Shown: piece after piece, positions 1 to 8,631 of the stretch
Layout of the letters: each line of letters begins with the position of its first letter
Numbering within the stretch: position 1 is the first letter of the stretch
Assembly: GCA_016715945.1 (NCBI GenBank)
Contig: JADJXJ010000001.1
Span: forward strand, 1,736,001-1,800,000
Direction of reading: 5' to 3'
Length of the DNA: 64,000 nucleotides
Source of the DNA: Bacteroidota bacterium
GTDB lineage: Bacteria > Bacteroidota > Bacteroidia > Bacteroidales > F082
The notes under the pieces: generated by a model
Database searches by the model: none
Seen by the model: only the letters and a program-made list of their open reading frames with translations
Told to the model about the DNA's origin: nothing
Made by a program: the position numbers and the translations under genes

Positions 1-1758
1 AGCAAGGGCACCAATCAACTCAGCATACCCTTTCAGATTGCCCATCCTGAACTTTGGTGGCCCAATGGGATCGGCAAGGCCAACCTCAGCCGTTTTGACT
101 TCGAGTTTACCGACCAGGCAGGCAATAAAATCAGCCAAACCGTCATCAGCGGTATTCGAAAAGCAGTACTGATACGCGAAGCCGACAGCATAGGCGAGAG
201 CTTTCTGTTTCGGATCAACGGAAAAGACATTTTTGTCAAAGGCGCCAACTATATCCCTGAAGATCATTTTGTTACCCGCATGTCCCGGGAACGTACACGT
301 AAGCTCTTGAGCGATGCTTCAGCTGTGGGCATGAACATGATCCGGGTTTGGGGAGGCGGCATTTATCCCAACAACGAGTTCTTTGCCATGTGCGACAGCC
401 TGGGTTTGATGGTGTGGCAGGATTTCATGTTTGCCTGCACCATGTATCCCTGGGACACCGCCTTTGTCGGTAATGTACGCCACGAAGCTGCACATCAGGT
501 GCAGAGGCTGCGGGGTCATCCATCGCTGGTGCTCTGGTGCGGCAACAACGAGGTGAGCGAAGGTTTCCACAACTGGGGCTGGCAAAAGAGTCTGAGCTGG
601 ACAGCCGGCGACAGCATAGAGATCTGGCAAGGGTATCTCGCTGTGTTTGAGACACTTTTACCAGAAATTGTAAATCAACATGACCCCTTCACCCCCTATT
701 GGCCGAGCTCGCCATCGCTGGGATGGGGACGCAGCGAATCGTACAAACGCGGCGATGTGCATTACTGGGGTGTATGGTGGGGCGAAGAACCCTTCGAGGC
801 TTACAGACAGAAAGTCGGCAGGTTTCACTCCGAATATGGCTTTCAGGCCATGCCGCCTATCGAAAGTGTGCGGCAGTTCCTGCCCGAAAACGAACGTTTT
901 GTGGGCTCGGCTGGCTTCGAAGCCCATCAGAAACATCCCAGAGGCACGCGGCTGATCAACGACTATATGAAACGCTATTTCCCTGTGCCCAAAAACCTTG
1001 AGGATTACATCTACACCAGCCAGCTCACACAATCCTATGGAATTGGCATGGCCATCGAAACCCATCGCATTCACAAGCCACGCAACATGGGCACACTCTT
1101 CTGGCAACTCAACGACAGCTGGCCCGTCACCAGCTGGTCGTCCATCGACTACTACGGACGTTGGAAAGCCCTGCACTATCACCTGCAAACCTTTTACCAC
1201 CCGACCCAGGTGTTTTTCTCCCGGGATCGCGACACGCTCAGTTTGTTTGTGGTGCACGACGGGCTGTATAAACCAGGCCTGCAACTGCATGTTGACATAC
1301 TGAACACGAAAGGTCAGAAACTTTTCAGCGATATCGTGAGCTTCACGGCCGATTCCGCTTCATCGCAAAACGTGTGCCGGCTTTCCCTCAGTAAAGTCAA
1401 AAGCCTGGGAGAACTTTCGGAACTGGTTGTGCAGGGAAGCTTGTTCAACAATAACACACTGATATCCAAAAACAATCATTTTCTTGTACCACCAAAAATG
1501 CTCAGGCTTCACCCCAGGCCAGTCGAATTGCATGTGCGCGACAGCGCAGATGTGGTTGTGGTTGGCCTGCAATCTGATGTTTTCCACTATGCAGTTCAGT
1601 TGCAGAGCAACGATGAGGATGGCCGCTTTTCGGACAACTTTTTTCACCTGATGCCGGGAACGAAAAAGACAGTCATATTCCATCCCTCAGGAAAGGTGCA
1701 CAACGGAATACTGAGCTTCAGCTACCGGTCGCTCAACCGGATTATTTCAAACAACTAA
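1..1758 (+). CDS. beta-mannosidase, glycoside hydrolase family 2 (5' end cut by window)
   Basis: The reading frame is open from base 1, so the N-terminal sugar-binding domain lies outside the window. What remains starts in the immunoglobulin-like beta-sandwich (PELWWPNG, then FVKGANYIPEDHF), typical of GH2 beta-mannosidases, and runs into the TIM-barrel catalytic domain. The acid/base Glu is in CGNNE (codon 550-552) and the nucleophile Glu is in HSEYGFQ (codon 832-834). The enzyme would release terminal beta-linked mannose from manno-oligosaccharides or N-glycan cores. An internal ATG at 280 is not the true start, because conserved GH2 sequence precedes it. Whether the protein is periplasmic cannot be judged without the N-terminus. 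rlmH follows after 6 bp, so the two may share a transcript, although the functions are unrelated. Family assignment is confident; substrate is inferred. Confidence 0.93.
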   Translation, partial: SKGTNQLSIPFQIAHPELWWPNGIGKANLSRFDFEFTDQAGNKISQTVISGIRKAVLIREADSIGESFLFRINGKDIFVKGANYIPEDHFVTRMSRERTRKLLSDASAVGMNMIRVWGGGIYPNNEFFAMCDSLGLMVWQDFMFACTMYPWDTAFVGNVRHEAAHQVQRLRGHPSLVLWCGNNEVSEGFHNWGWQKSLSWTAGDSIEIWQGYLAVFETLLPEIVNQHDPFTPYWPSSPSLGWGRSESYKRGDVHYWGVWWGEEPFEAYRQKVGRFHSEYGFQAMPPIESVRQFLPENERFVGSAGFEAHQKHPRGTRLINDYMKRYFPVPKNLEDYIYTSQLTQSYGIGMAIETHRIHKPRNMGTLFWQLNDSWPVTSWSSIDYYGRWKALHYHLQTFYHPTQVFFSRDRDTLSLFVVHDGLYKPGLQLHVDILNTKGQKLFSDIVSFTADSASSQNVCRLSLSKVKSLGELSELVVQGSLFNNNTLISKNNHFLVPPKMLRLHPRPVELHVRDSADVVVVGLQSDVFHYAVQLQSNDEDGRFSDNFFHLMPGTKKTVIFHPSGKVHNGILSFSYRSLNRIISNN

Positions 1759-1764
1759 TTGTAT

Positions 1765-2238
1765 ATGAAGACCTTACTTCTACTCATCGGCAAAACCGAC
1801 GAACCCTGGCTCAATCAGGGGATGGAAGCTTATGCCGGCCGCATCCGGAAATACTTTCCTTTTGAAGTCAAAATTATTCCCGATATCAAAAACCGGAAAA
1901 ACCTGAGCGAGGAGGAACAAAAACGACAGGAAGCCCAGCTTTTGCTGCAGCAGCTGCAAGCGGGCGACGAACTGGTGCTACTCGACGAAAATGGCCAGCA
2001 GCTGCGATCGCGCGAGTTTGCTGCATTGATTGCAAAGATTCAGCTTCAATCAGCCAAACGGCTGGTTTTTGTGGTCGGCGGTCCTTATGGATTTGCCCGT
2101 GAGCTCTACGAAAAAGCCAACTTCAAACTCTCGCTGTCGCTTATGACCTTCCCCCACCAGCTCGTCAGACTGATCTTTCTCGAGCAGCTCTACCGCGCAT
2201 GCACCATCATGCGCAACGAGCCTTACCACCACGATTGA
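1765..2238 (+). CDS. rlmH: 23S rRNA (pseudouridine1915-N3)-methyltransferase RlmH
   Basis: This SPOUT-class enzyme uses S-adenosylmethionine to methylate N3 of pseudouridine 1915 in helix 69 of 23S rRNA. The C-terminal trefoil-knot signature is fully present: VGGPYGF, then LSLSLMTFPHQLVR, LEQLYRA and the terminal PYHHD. The length of 157 residues matches the family (about 155-160). I chose the ATG at 1765 (MKTLLLLIGK). A TTG two codons upstream is also in frame but sits directly at the previous stop codon. The preceding glycosidase ends 6 bp upstream. The next gene is convergent, and I see no strong terminator between them. Confidence 0.96.
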   Translation: MKTLLLLIGKTDEPWLNQGMEAYAGRIRKYFPFEVKIIPDIKNRKNLSEEEQKRQEAQLLLQQLQAGDELVLLDENGQQLRSREFAALIAKIQLQSAKRLVFVVGGPYGFARELYEKANFKLSLSLMTFPHQLVRLIFLEQLYRACTIMRNEPYHHD

Positions 2239-2260
2239 AAAATTAATTGCGGCAGAGGCC

Positions 2261-4462
2261 TCAGCGTATCACTATTGTCCTGGTCAGAACCTGCCCATCA
2301 ATAACCAATCGCAAAACATAAGTTCCTCCCGGCAATCCTTTCACTGACAAGCAATTGCTGCTGGCATCAGGCACCCTTTCGGCAATCAGGTTTCCTTTCA
2401 GGTCGAGCAGCCCGGCTTTCGCAACACGACTATTAAGTCCTTGAATACAAATGGTTTCAATGGCCGGATTGGGAAATATCGTCAGCAGGCTTGCAAGCTC
2501 TGAATTGCCGGTGAGCACCATCGAAACCGGAACTATGAGCGGCGACTGATCGTCGATGGTGATTGTTCCTTCCACCAAAAAGTACATAGGATGTGCGACG
2601 CTATAGCTGTAGGTGCCGAAAGGCAAACCGGCCACAACCGCTATACCCAGCTCGTTTGTTAACACAGCTGGCTGTCCATTCACGGCCACCAGCGCCCCCT
2701 GGAGCGGAAGTCCTCCATCACCGGTAACTTCAAACGTAACGTCCAGCAAAACAGGCATCATGACCACATCCACATTTACAGCAGCATCCACAACGGTTAC
2801 AGTACCGTAATACGTGATGTAGCCATATCTGGTTAACGAAAACCCATAGGTGCCGGGCAACACATTTTCAACCACATACACCCCGGCCGGGTAGGTATTT
2901 CCGTCGAATTGGAGCACCGCGTCGGGGATAGGCTGCCCATCCTGACCAGTCACATTGAAGCTCACTGTATAGCTATTGGGCTCGATAAGCACGGTCACGG
3001 TGTAGGCTGCAATGTCGCCATGAGGCGTCAGAACTTCGAATACGACAGGTGCGCTGAAATCGTACAGTTCACCTCCGGGAGGATTGGTCAGTGTGCCGAA
3101 GGGGATGCCAATCTGTGGAACAAGGTTCAGTGGCGAGCCCTCGGGCAGGACCACTTCTATAGTTTTGGCCGATTGGTCTATCGTCCCGAAATAGTCCGAA
3201 CCCAGGGCAGGGTTATCGGCCTGTAAAAAGGCGAACGATTCGATTACCGGATGCAGCTCCATGAGAGGCAGATAAGTTACCAGACCCAGCGAAGCCTGAT
3301 CGGGTTGATGGAAGATAAAGTCCTCGGCCTGAGCCGGATCGTTGGTGCCCCAATAGTTCCCAATGGCCTGCACCGGAAGTGCGGTATTGTTGTACAGGGC
3401 ATAGGTCTGACCCTCGTTGCCATTGCCGTAGATCACATTACCTCCGGGCGAAAGCGCCGTGCCAATCACCGGATTGGCTTGCCCCTGAATGGTGATGCCC
3501 CAAAGGTTTCCTCTGATCAGGTTGCGCCTGATGATGGCTGTGTTGCCGCTGCCGGAGGCCTGAAAGTTGATTCCACTTCCTCCTGAGGCCGGAAGCCCTT
3601 GTATGTTGTTGTCAATAAAATAGTTATCTTCGATAATGCTGCTGATGTTATTGCCAATCTGGGCATAACCGTAACGGTTGTTTACCACAAAATTGTCGCG
3701 CACCACTACTTTGGCGCTGCCCGAACCCAGCAGGTTGCTGATGCCAATGCCACCGGCCATGGTGTAGAAACCTTCGATATAGTTGCCCACAATGTAGATG
3801 GTGTCGGCAGCGCCGGGGCCAATGTTGATCTGGGGCCGGTTGGAGTTGTCGGTGGTGTTGCGGATCATCACGTTGTACATGATTTGAGGCGAGCCTGTCA
3901 CGTTTGCGCCCGAGTTGATGGCCGAGCGGGCATTCTCCTCAAACACGCAGTAGCGAATCACCGGACTGCAGCTGCTGTAGGTGATGGCACCCGACACATT
4001 GGACGAACCATTGCGCCTGAACGTACAATATTCGAACACAGCCCCCGAGCTGATGAGCTGGATGCCGCCACCGTAACTCACCACGGTATTACGAAACAGG
4101 TTGCCCTGAGAATTGTCGAACCTGAATCCACGGAAATTGGTGGCGCTGGTTGTGGTGTCCTGAGCCGTAAATACCACCTTGCCCTGCGCAGGATCGCTCT
4201 TGATGGTGCCGCTCACTTCGATGCGGATATTCTGCGCTACCCTGAAAACAACAGGATTTCCGATTTTTAAAGTATCGGTGGCTGAGATGGTCAGGGTATT
4301 GTTGATAAAGTAAGTGTTTCCAATCTGTGTAACCACCCCGCCCGACATGGCCACGAGATCAGCCGGAGTGAGGATGAGGTTGGCCCCAGGAGTGGCATAT
4401 TGGGCAATGGAACTATTGAAAATCAATGCAGTAAAGACAAAAAACAGTAATAGTCTTTTCAT
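2261..4462 (-). CDS. secreted right-handed beta-helix protein with T9SS type A sorting domain
   Basis: The 733-residue protein begins with a clear signal peptide (MKRLLLFFVFTALIFNSSIAQ). Residues of about 90-400 are rich in short beta-strand repeats with NxI/NyF steps, such as NTVVSYGGGIQL, CTFRRNG and NYFIDNNIQ, the pattern of a right-handed parallel beta-helix. Two or three carboxypeptidase-regulatory-like beta-sandwich repeats follow (for example VSFNVTGQDGQPIPDAVLQF and VTFEVTGDGGLPLQGALVAV). The last 75 residues, from TIFPNPA through LPGGTYVLRLVIDGQ to TIVIR, form a T9SS type A sorting domain, so the mature protein is expected on the cell surface or in the medium. Beta-helix proteins often bind or cleave polysaccharides, but I see no identifiable catalytic motif. 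A TACCTTTG -7 element lies about 60 bp upstream. Confidence 0.85.
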   Translation of the reverse strand: MKRLLLFFVFTALIFNSSIAQYATPGANLILTPADLVAMSGGVVTQIGNTYFINNTLTISATDTLKIGNPVVFRVAQNIRIEVSGTIKSDPAQGKVVFTAQDTTTSATNFRGFRFDNSQGNLFRNTVVSYGGGIQLISSGAVFEYCTFRRNGSSNVSGAITYSSCSPVIRYCVFEENARSAINSGANVTGSPQIMYNVMIRNTTDNSNRPQINIGPGAADTIYIVGNYIEGFYTMAGGIGISNLLGSGSAKVVVRDNFVVNNRYGYAQIGNNISSIIEDNYFIDNNIQGLPASGGSGINFQASGSGNTAIIRRNLIRGNLWGITIQGQANPVIGTALSPGGNVIYGNGNEGQTYALYNNTALPVQAIGNYWGTNDPAQAEDFIFHQPDQASLGLVTYLPLMELHPVIESFAFLQADNPALGSDYFGTIDQSAKTIEVVLPEGSPLNLVPQIGIPFGTLTNPPGGELYDFSAPVVFEVLTPHGDIAAYTVTVLIEPNSYTVSFNVTGQDGQPIPDAVLQFDGNTYPAGVYVVENVLPGTYGFSLTRYGYITYYGTVTVVDAAVNVDVVMMPVLLDVTFEVTGDGGLPLQGALVAVNGQPAVLTNELGIAVVAGLPFGTYSYSVAHPMYFLVEGTITIDDQSPLIVPVSMVLTGNSELASLLTIFPNPAIETICIQGLNSRVAKAGLLDLKGNLIAERVPDASSNCLSVKGLPGGTYVLRLVIDGQVLTRTIVIR

Positions 4463-4521
4463 TTCGTCTAAAGCTTGAGGTGATACATTCTTTACCTGAA
4501 AGGATAAAACTGAATCTTGTA

Positions 4522-4529
4522 CAAAGGTA
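4522..4529 (-). promoter_or_regulatory. Bacteroidota -7 element (TACCTTTG) for the beta-helix gene
   Basis: The minus strand reads TACCTTTG, an exact match to the Bacteroidota TAnnTTTG -7 consensus. It lies 60 bp before the ATG at 4462. No convincing -33 TTTG could be assigned. Confidence 0.5.
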
Positions 4530-4613
4530 AGCCGAATGCAGGCCGGTGTGGGTCAGATTTTGCAGGTGCCGGAAAAAAGTCGGATTGCATGGGCCTGAGG
4601 GCAATATATCAGC

Positions 4614-4621
4614 TAACTTTG
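4614..4621 (+). promoter_or_regulatory. Bacteroidota -7 element (TAACTTTG) for the metallo-beta-lactamase gene
   Basis: TAACTTTG matches TAnnTTTG exactly and ends 20 bp before the ATG at 4642. Its position supports that ATG over in-frame upstream starts. Confidence 0.55.
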
Positions 4622-4641
4622 ATAGGGTAAAACCTGAACCG

Positions 4642-6045
4642 ATGAAAATCACATTTCTGGGTGCAGCCCGTGAAGTAACCGGCAGCAAGCACCTGATCGA
4701 AACCCGCCACGGCAAGCGTATCCTGCTGGATTGTGGCTTATATCAGGGTAAAGGCCTCGAAACCGATGCCCTGAACCGCGACCCCGGTGTGGACCCTGCC
4801 ACCATCGATCACATCATCCTCACCCACGCCCATATTGACCATTCCGGCCTTATCCCCTACTTTTACAAAAACGGTTTCCGTGGCTCTGTCATCTGCACCC
4901 ATGCCACACGCGACCTGTGCAGCATCATGTTGCCCGACAGCGCGCACATCCAGGAACAGGATATCTATTGGTTCAACAAAAAGCGGGCACGCCAGGGGCT
5001 ACGACCTGTGCCACCCCTTTACACCCAGAACGATGCCCGCCAATGCCTCGAGCTGTTTATCAGCACGGCATACAACCGCAAGTTTTATATCGACAACAAC
5101 ATCCGGGTGAAGTTTACCAACAGCGGCCATATGCTTGGCAGCGCCGTGGCTACCATCGAGATTGATGAATACGGCAGCATGACCCGCATTGGCTATACCG
5201 GCGACATTGGCCGGCCGGGCAACTACCTCCTGCAATCGCCCCATCCCTTTCCGCATTGCGACATCCTCATCACCGAAAGCACCTATGGCGACCGCCTGCA
5301 CGAAGAACGCGACATCGCCGAAAAAAGGCTGCTCGAAGTGGTTGAGCACACCTGCAACAACAAAAAGGGCAAACTCATCATCCCCTCTTTTGCCATCGGC
5401 CGCGCTCAGGAAATCGTCTTTCTGCTCAACAACTTCCACAACCAGGGATTGTTGCCCAAAATCCCCGTGTTTGTCGACAGTCCGCTGGCCCTCAATGCCA
5501 CCAATATTTTTCGGATGCACCTCGATGAGATGAACAGCCATGTGGCCGAAGTGCTCGAATCCGACCCCGACCCCTTTGGTTTCAACACCCTGCACTATGT
5601 GAACAATGTGGAAGAATCGAAACAGCTCAACAGCCTCGAAGGACCGGCCATCATCATCTCGGCTTCAGGCATGGCCGAAGCTGGGCGCGTTAAACATCAC
5701 CTGGCCAACAACATCGACAATCCGCGAAACAGCATCCTTTTCGTAGGCTATTGTGCGCCAAGCACTTTGGGCGCACGCATTCAGCAAAAACCCGACGAAA
5801 TATCCATCTTTGGCATGCCACACAAGCTCAGGGCCGAAATTTACAGCATTGACGCCTTCAGTGGTCATGCCGACTATCGCGAAATGGGCGAGTATCTCGA
5901 ATGTCAGGACAGGGAGCGGCTTCAACGCATTTTTCTGGTGCATGGCGAAGCACAAGCTGCAGCACACTACGCCCAATGGCTTGAAGGACTGAACTTCAGG
6001 CAGATAACTGTGCCTGCAAAAGGAGATTCGGTCGAACCGGTCTGA
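4642..6045 (+). CDS. beta-CASP metallo-beta-lactamase fold RNA-processing nuclease
   Basis: This 467-residue protein belongs to the metallo-beta-lactamase/beta-CASP family related to CPSF-73 and YSH1. The zinc-binding motif HAHIDH is at residues 62-67. Further signatures are NSGHMLGSA (motif 3), GYTGDIG, ITESTYGDR and IPSFAIGRAQE at the start of the beta-CASP insert, the region around IISASGMAEAGR, then FVGY and FSGHADYRE near the C-terminus. Members cleave RNA endo- or exonucleolytically, and the cellular substrate is not known here. I start at ATG 4642 (MKITFLGAAREVTGSKH) because the fold begins there and a -7 element lies just upstream. The frame stays open to 4546, but those codons fall in the promoter. 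It converges on the lipoprotein gene with a 7-bp gap. Confidence 0.92.
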   Translation: MKITFLGAAREVTGSKHLIETRHGKRILLDCGLYQGKGLETDALNRDPGVDPATIDHIILTHAHIDHSGLIPYFYKNGFRGSVICTHATRDLCSIMLPDSAHIQEQDIYWFNKKRARQGLRPVPPLYTQNDARQCLELFISTAYNRKFYIDNNIRVKFTNSGHMLGSAVATIEIDEYGSMTRIGYTGDIGRPGNYLLQSPHPFPHCDILITESTYGDRLHEERDIAEKRLLEVVEHTCNNKKGKLIIPSFAIGRAQEIVFLLNNFHNQGLLPKIPVFVDSPLALNATNIFRMHLDEMNSHVAEVLESDPDPFGFNTLHYVNNVEESKQLNSLEGPAIIISASGMAEAGRVKHHLANNIDNPRNSILFVGYCAPSTLGARIQQKPDEISIFGMPHKLRAEIYSIDAFSGHADYREMGEYLECQDRERLQRIFLVHGEAQAAAHYAQWLEGLNFRQITVPAKGDSVEPV

Positions 6046-6052
6046 AACTTGT

Positions 6053-6580
6053 TCAGTTGCTGTTCAGCTCAAATTCCCGGATGAGTTCCTCCGGACTTTT
6101 GCCAAGATTGCGGATGGCTGCTTCGGCCTCCCCGGCGAATTCATGAGTGGGATACAGCTCAATAAATTGCGAATAAAAGTGCCGTGCCGAGGCAGTGTCG
6201 TCGAGGCGCGTGTCGTAAACAAAAGCCTTGAGGAACAGACTCATAGCAGCTTTCTCATGTTCAGGATATCGGGCCATGAGCCGGTCGAGCAACCAGATGG
6301 TGCGGCCGGGATCGGCAAAATACATGCTCAGGTCGGCAGCCTTGAAGAGGTATTCCGGCGAACGCCCGTCGTTTGGCAGCGAGTCGGCATAGCGCACGTA
6401 AAGATCCATCAGCATGCGGGCGGTATCCTGGCTATACACCCCATCTTCAGTAAACAATGCTGCCTCGAGCTCAGCAATCTTGTCGCCCGTGCCGGCCTGT
6501 TTTTGCCCCGACCGTCCGCAGGACATCGTTACCGAAATAAACATCAACACAAGAATCGCTAAACTGATCCGACTTCTCAT
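6053..6580 (-). CDS. TPR-like lipoprotein of unknown function
   Basis: This is a 175-residue protein with a lipoprotein signal: a charged start, a hydrophobic core (ISLAILVLMFISVTMSC), and Cys at about position 21 as the lipidation site. The remainder is alpha-helical with tetratricopeptide-like pairs, notably around AADLSMYFADPGRTIWLLDRLMA and ALKAFVYDTRLDDTASARHF-type helices ending in ELYPTHEFAGEAEAAI. This resembles outer-membrane TPR lipoproteins such as BamD/YbgF-type scaffolds, but it is much shorter than BamD and I cannot assign it. It is the last gene of a probable ruvX-def-lipoprotein operon, starting 11 bp after def. Confidence 0.75.
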   Translation of the reverse strand: MRSRISLAILVLMFISVTMSCGRSGQKQAGTGDKIAELEAALFTEDGVYSQDTARMLMDLYVRYADSLPNDGRSPEYLFKAADLSMYFADPGRTIWLLDRLMARYPEHEKAAMSLFLKAFVYDTRLDDTASARHFYSQFIELYPTHEFAGEAEAAIRNLGKSPEELIREFELNSN

Positions 6581-6591
6581 AACTCTGAATA

Positions 6592-7167
6592 TTAACGCTT
6601 TACACTTTTATACCTGCCGGGAAAGATCATTCGGTAATCCACATCCACCCGGCCTTCGGATATATCTTTGAGCTTATTGCGGAGCAGCATTTTGCGCATC
6701 GGACTGAGCCTGTCCACATACAACACCCCGTCGATATGGTCATATTCGTGCTGGATCACCCTGGCAATGAATCCCGCATAGGTCTCGGTGTGGGGCACAA
6801 AGTTTTCGTCCACATAGGTAATGGTGATTTCAGGCTTGCGGCTCACTTCTTCGCTTAGTCCCGGAATGCTCAGGCAGCCCTCGCTCATGCGTACTTCTTC
6901 CCCATTTTCGCTGGTGATGTGCGCATTGATAAAAACTTTTTTAAAATCCTTAAGTTCAGGATATTCGTCGGCATACGGGCTGGCATCAATCACAAACAGG
7001 CGGATGGATTTGTTCACCTGGGGCGCAGCAAGGCCCAGCCCGTGCGCTGCGTACATGGTTTCCCACATATCGCTGATCAGCTGTTGCAATCCGGGATAAT
7101 CGGGTTGGATGTCCAGTGCCACTTTCTTCAGGGTGGGATGTCCGTATGCTACAATGGGTAAAATCAT
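6592..7167 (-). CDS. def: peptide deformylase
   Basis: The enzyme removes the N-formyl group from nascent polypeptides using a metal ion, usually Fe(II). All three family motifs are present: GLGLAAPQ (motif 1, about residues 43-50), EGCLSIPG (motif 2, Cys98 metal ligand) and HEYDH (motif 3, His140 and His144 ligands, Glu141 catalytic). The length is 191 residues. I start at ATG 7167 (MILPIVAYGHP), which fits the family start. A TTG at 7179 is also in frame and would overlap ruvX. The ATG lies 8 bp after the ruvX stop, consistent with an operon. Confidence 0.96.
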   Translation of the reverse strand: MILPIVAYGHPTLKKVALDIQPDYPGLQQLISDMWETMYAAHGLGLAAPQVNKSIRLFVIDASPYADEYPELKDFKKVFINAHITSENGEEVRMSEGCLSIPGLSEEVSRKPEITITYVDENFVPHTETYAGFIARVIQHEYDHIDGVLYVDRLSPMRKMLLRNKLKDISEGRVDVDYRMIFPGRYKSVKR

Positions 7168-7175
7168 GATGGGGT

Positions 7176-7598
7176 TCAACTTTGGTTTTTGCTGTGCTCG
7201 AGGTAGCTCTGTAGAATAAGCGTGGCCGAAATGGTATCCACCAGCGCCTTATCCTGCCTTTTCTTTTTGCCAAGGCCGGCATCTATCATCGTCTGGAATG
7301 CCATGCGCGAGGTGAAACGCTCGTCGTATCTGACCACCGGGATATCCGGAAAAGCCTGCCTGAGGCGCCTGGCAAAAGGCTCCGTAAAGCGCGAGGCATC
7401 CGACGGCCGGTTCATCATATCGCGTGGTTCGCCCACCACAAAGAGGTCAACCTGTTCGGTGGCAAGATAGTCTTTCACAAATTGAATGACTTCATTGCTG
7501 GGCACGGTGGCCAGGCCACTGGCAATGATGCGCAGAGGATCGGTTACGGCTATACCCGTACGTTTTTGACCGAAATCGATGGCCATGATGCGTCCCAT
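7176..7598 (-). CDS. ruvX: putative pre-16S rRNA nuclease / Holliday junction resolvase YqgF (RuvX)
   Basis: This 140-residue RNase H-like protein of the YqgF family begins MGRIMAIDFGQKRTGIAV, with the first catalytic Asp at position 8. It continues with VVGEPRDMMN, YDERFTS and a terminal KALVDTISATLILQSYL, all conserved in the family. YqgF in E. coli helps mature the 5' end of 16S rRNA, and the Holliday-junction role is by homology only. The frame remains open far upstream (to 8477), but that part is antisense to dapD and shows no homology. The ATG at 7598 gives the family length. A TAATTTTG -7 element lies 25 bp upstream. Confidence 0.93.
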   Translation of the reverse strand: MGRIMAIDFGQKRTGIAVTDPLRIIASGLATVPSNEVIQFVKDYLATEQVDLFVVGEPRDMMNRPSDASRFTEPFARRLRQAFPDIPVVRYDERFTSRMAFQTMIDAGLGKKKRQDKALVDTISATLILQSYLEHSKNQS

Positions 7599-7622
7599 TG
7601 CGTGAATCTGGTTTTCAGGCCA

Positions 7623-7630
7623 CAAAATTA
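7623..7630 (-). promoter_or_regulatory. -7 element (TAATTTTG) for the ruvX-def operon
   Basis: The minus strand reads TAATTTTG, an exact TAnnTTTG match, 25 bp upstream of the ruvX ATG. It pairs with the divergent dapD promoter. Confidence 0.5.
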
Positions 7631-7686
7631 GCAAGATTAGCAATGCAAGCTTGATGTGGATCAAAGGCTTATACCGCAGGATGAAG

Positions 7687-7694
7687 TAACTTTG
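7687..7694 (+). promoter_or_regulatory. -7 element (TAACTTTG) for dapD
   Basis: TAACTTTG is an exact TAnnTTTG match ending 21 bp before the dapD ATG at 7716. It argues against the in-frame ATG at 7656, which would lie upstream of transcription start. Confidence 0.55.
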
Positions 7695-7715
7695 CGCACA
7701 GCAAAGCCCGGAATT

Positions 7716-8537
7716 ATGGACTTGATCCATCTGAAGAGAATCATCGAACAGGCCTGGGACAACCGGAGCCTGTTGCAGCAGGAAGAAGTTAAAACAGCTA
7801 TCAATCAGACTATTGCACTTATCGACAGTGGAAATCTCCGCGTAGCCGAACCCGATGGCGAGGGCTGGAAGGTGAACGAATGGGTGAAAAAAGCTGTCAT
7901 CCTTTACTTTCCTGTGCGCCAGATGGAGACCATTGAGGTTGGCCCGTTCGAGTTTCACGACAAGATACCGCTGAAAAGGAATTTTGCTGCCCAGGGCGTA
8001 CGTGTGGTGCCCCATGCCATAGCCCGCTACGGAAGTTTTCTCGAAAAAGGCGTCATCATGATGCCCTCGTATGTGAACATTGGGGCCTGGGTGGGCAGCG
8101 GCACCATGGTGGATACCTGGGCCACGGTAGGTTCCTGCGCACAGATTGGGCGCAATGTGCACCTGAGTGGCGGGGTAGGCATTGGCGGGGTGCTCGAACC
8201 CGTGCAGGCTGCTCCCGTGATCATCGAAGACGACTGTTTCATCGGGTCGCGCTGCATCGTGGTCGAAGGCGTTCGCGTGGGACGCGAAGCCGTGCTGGGC
8301 GCCAATGTGGTGCTCACCCAAAGCACCCGAATCATTGACGTCAGCCAGGAGCAGCCGGTCGAATACAAAGGCTATGTGCCCGAACGCTCGGTGGTGATCC
8401 CCGGCGCGGTCACAAAAAAATTTCCTGCCGGAGAATTCCAGGTAGCCTGCGCACTCATCATCGGCAAACGCAAACAAAGCACCGACCTTAAAACCTCGCT
8501 CAACGACGCCCTGCGCGACTACAACCTGAGCGTCTGA
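7716..8537 (+). CDS. dapD: 2,3,4,5-tetrahydropyridine-2,6-dicarboxylate N-succinyltransferase
   Basis: DapD transfers succinyl from succinyl-CoA to tetrahydrodipicolinate, a step of the lysine and meso-diaminopimelate pathway that supplies peptidoglycan. The 273 residues match the family (about 274). An N-terminal helical domain (IHLKRIIEQAWDNRS) and a linker (PDGEGWKVNEWVKKAVILYF) precede the left-handed beta-helix of hexapeptide repeats (MMPSYVNIGAWVGSGTMVD, then QIGRNVHLSGGVGIGGVLEP and VIIEDDCFIGSRC). The ATG at 7716 is preferred over the in-frame ATG at 7656 because of protein length and promoter position. The gene is divergent from ruvX and appears monocistronic. Confidence 0.96.
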   Translation: MDLIHLKRIIEQAWDNRSLLQQEEVKTAINQTIALIDSGNLRVAEPDGEGWKVNEWVKKAVILYFPVRQMETIEVGPFEFHDKIPLKRNFAAQGVRVVPHAIARYGSFLEKGVIMMPSYVNIGAWVGSGTMVDTWATVGSCAQIGRNVHLSGGVGIGGVLEPVQAAPVIIEDDCFIGSRCIVVEGVRVGREAVLGANVVLTQSTRIIDVSQEQPVEYKGYVPERSVVIPGAVTKKFPAGEFQVACALIIGKRKQSTDLKTSLNDALRDYNLSV

Positions 8538-8604
8538 TCGAATCCCCTAATTCAAATCGCTCTGCAACCTTTAAGGGCATATCAGCTTCTTGTTATTTAA
8601 TTGT

Positions 8605-8612
8605 TAAATTTG
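8605..8612 (+). promoter_or_regulatory. -7 element (TAAATTTG) for the CotH-type gene
   Basis: TAAATTTG is an exact TAnnTTTG match in an AT-rich stretch, ending 19 bp before the ATG at 8632. Confidence 0.5.
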
Positions 8613-8631
8613 AAGTGACAATTCAGCTGAG

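Noticed and set aside
7599..8477. N-terminal extension of the ruvX frame by 290 codons
   Set aside because: The extension is antisense to dapD. The family length and the -7 element both support the ATG at 7598.
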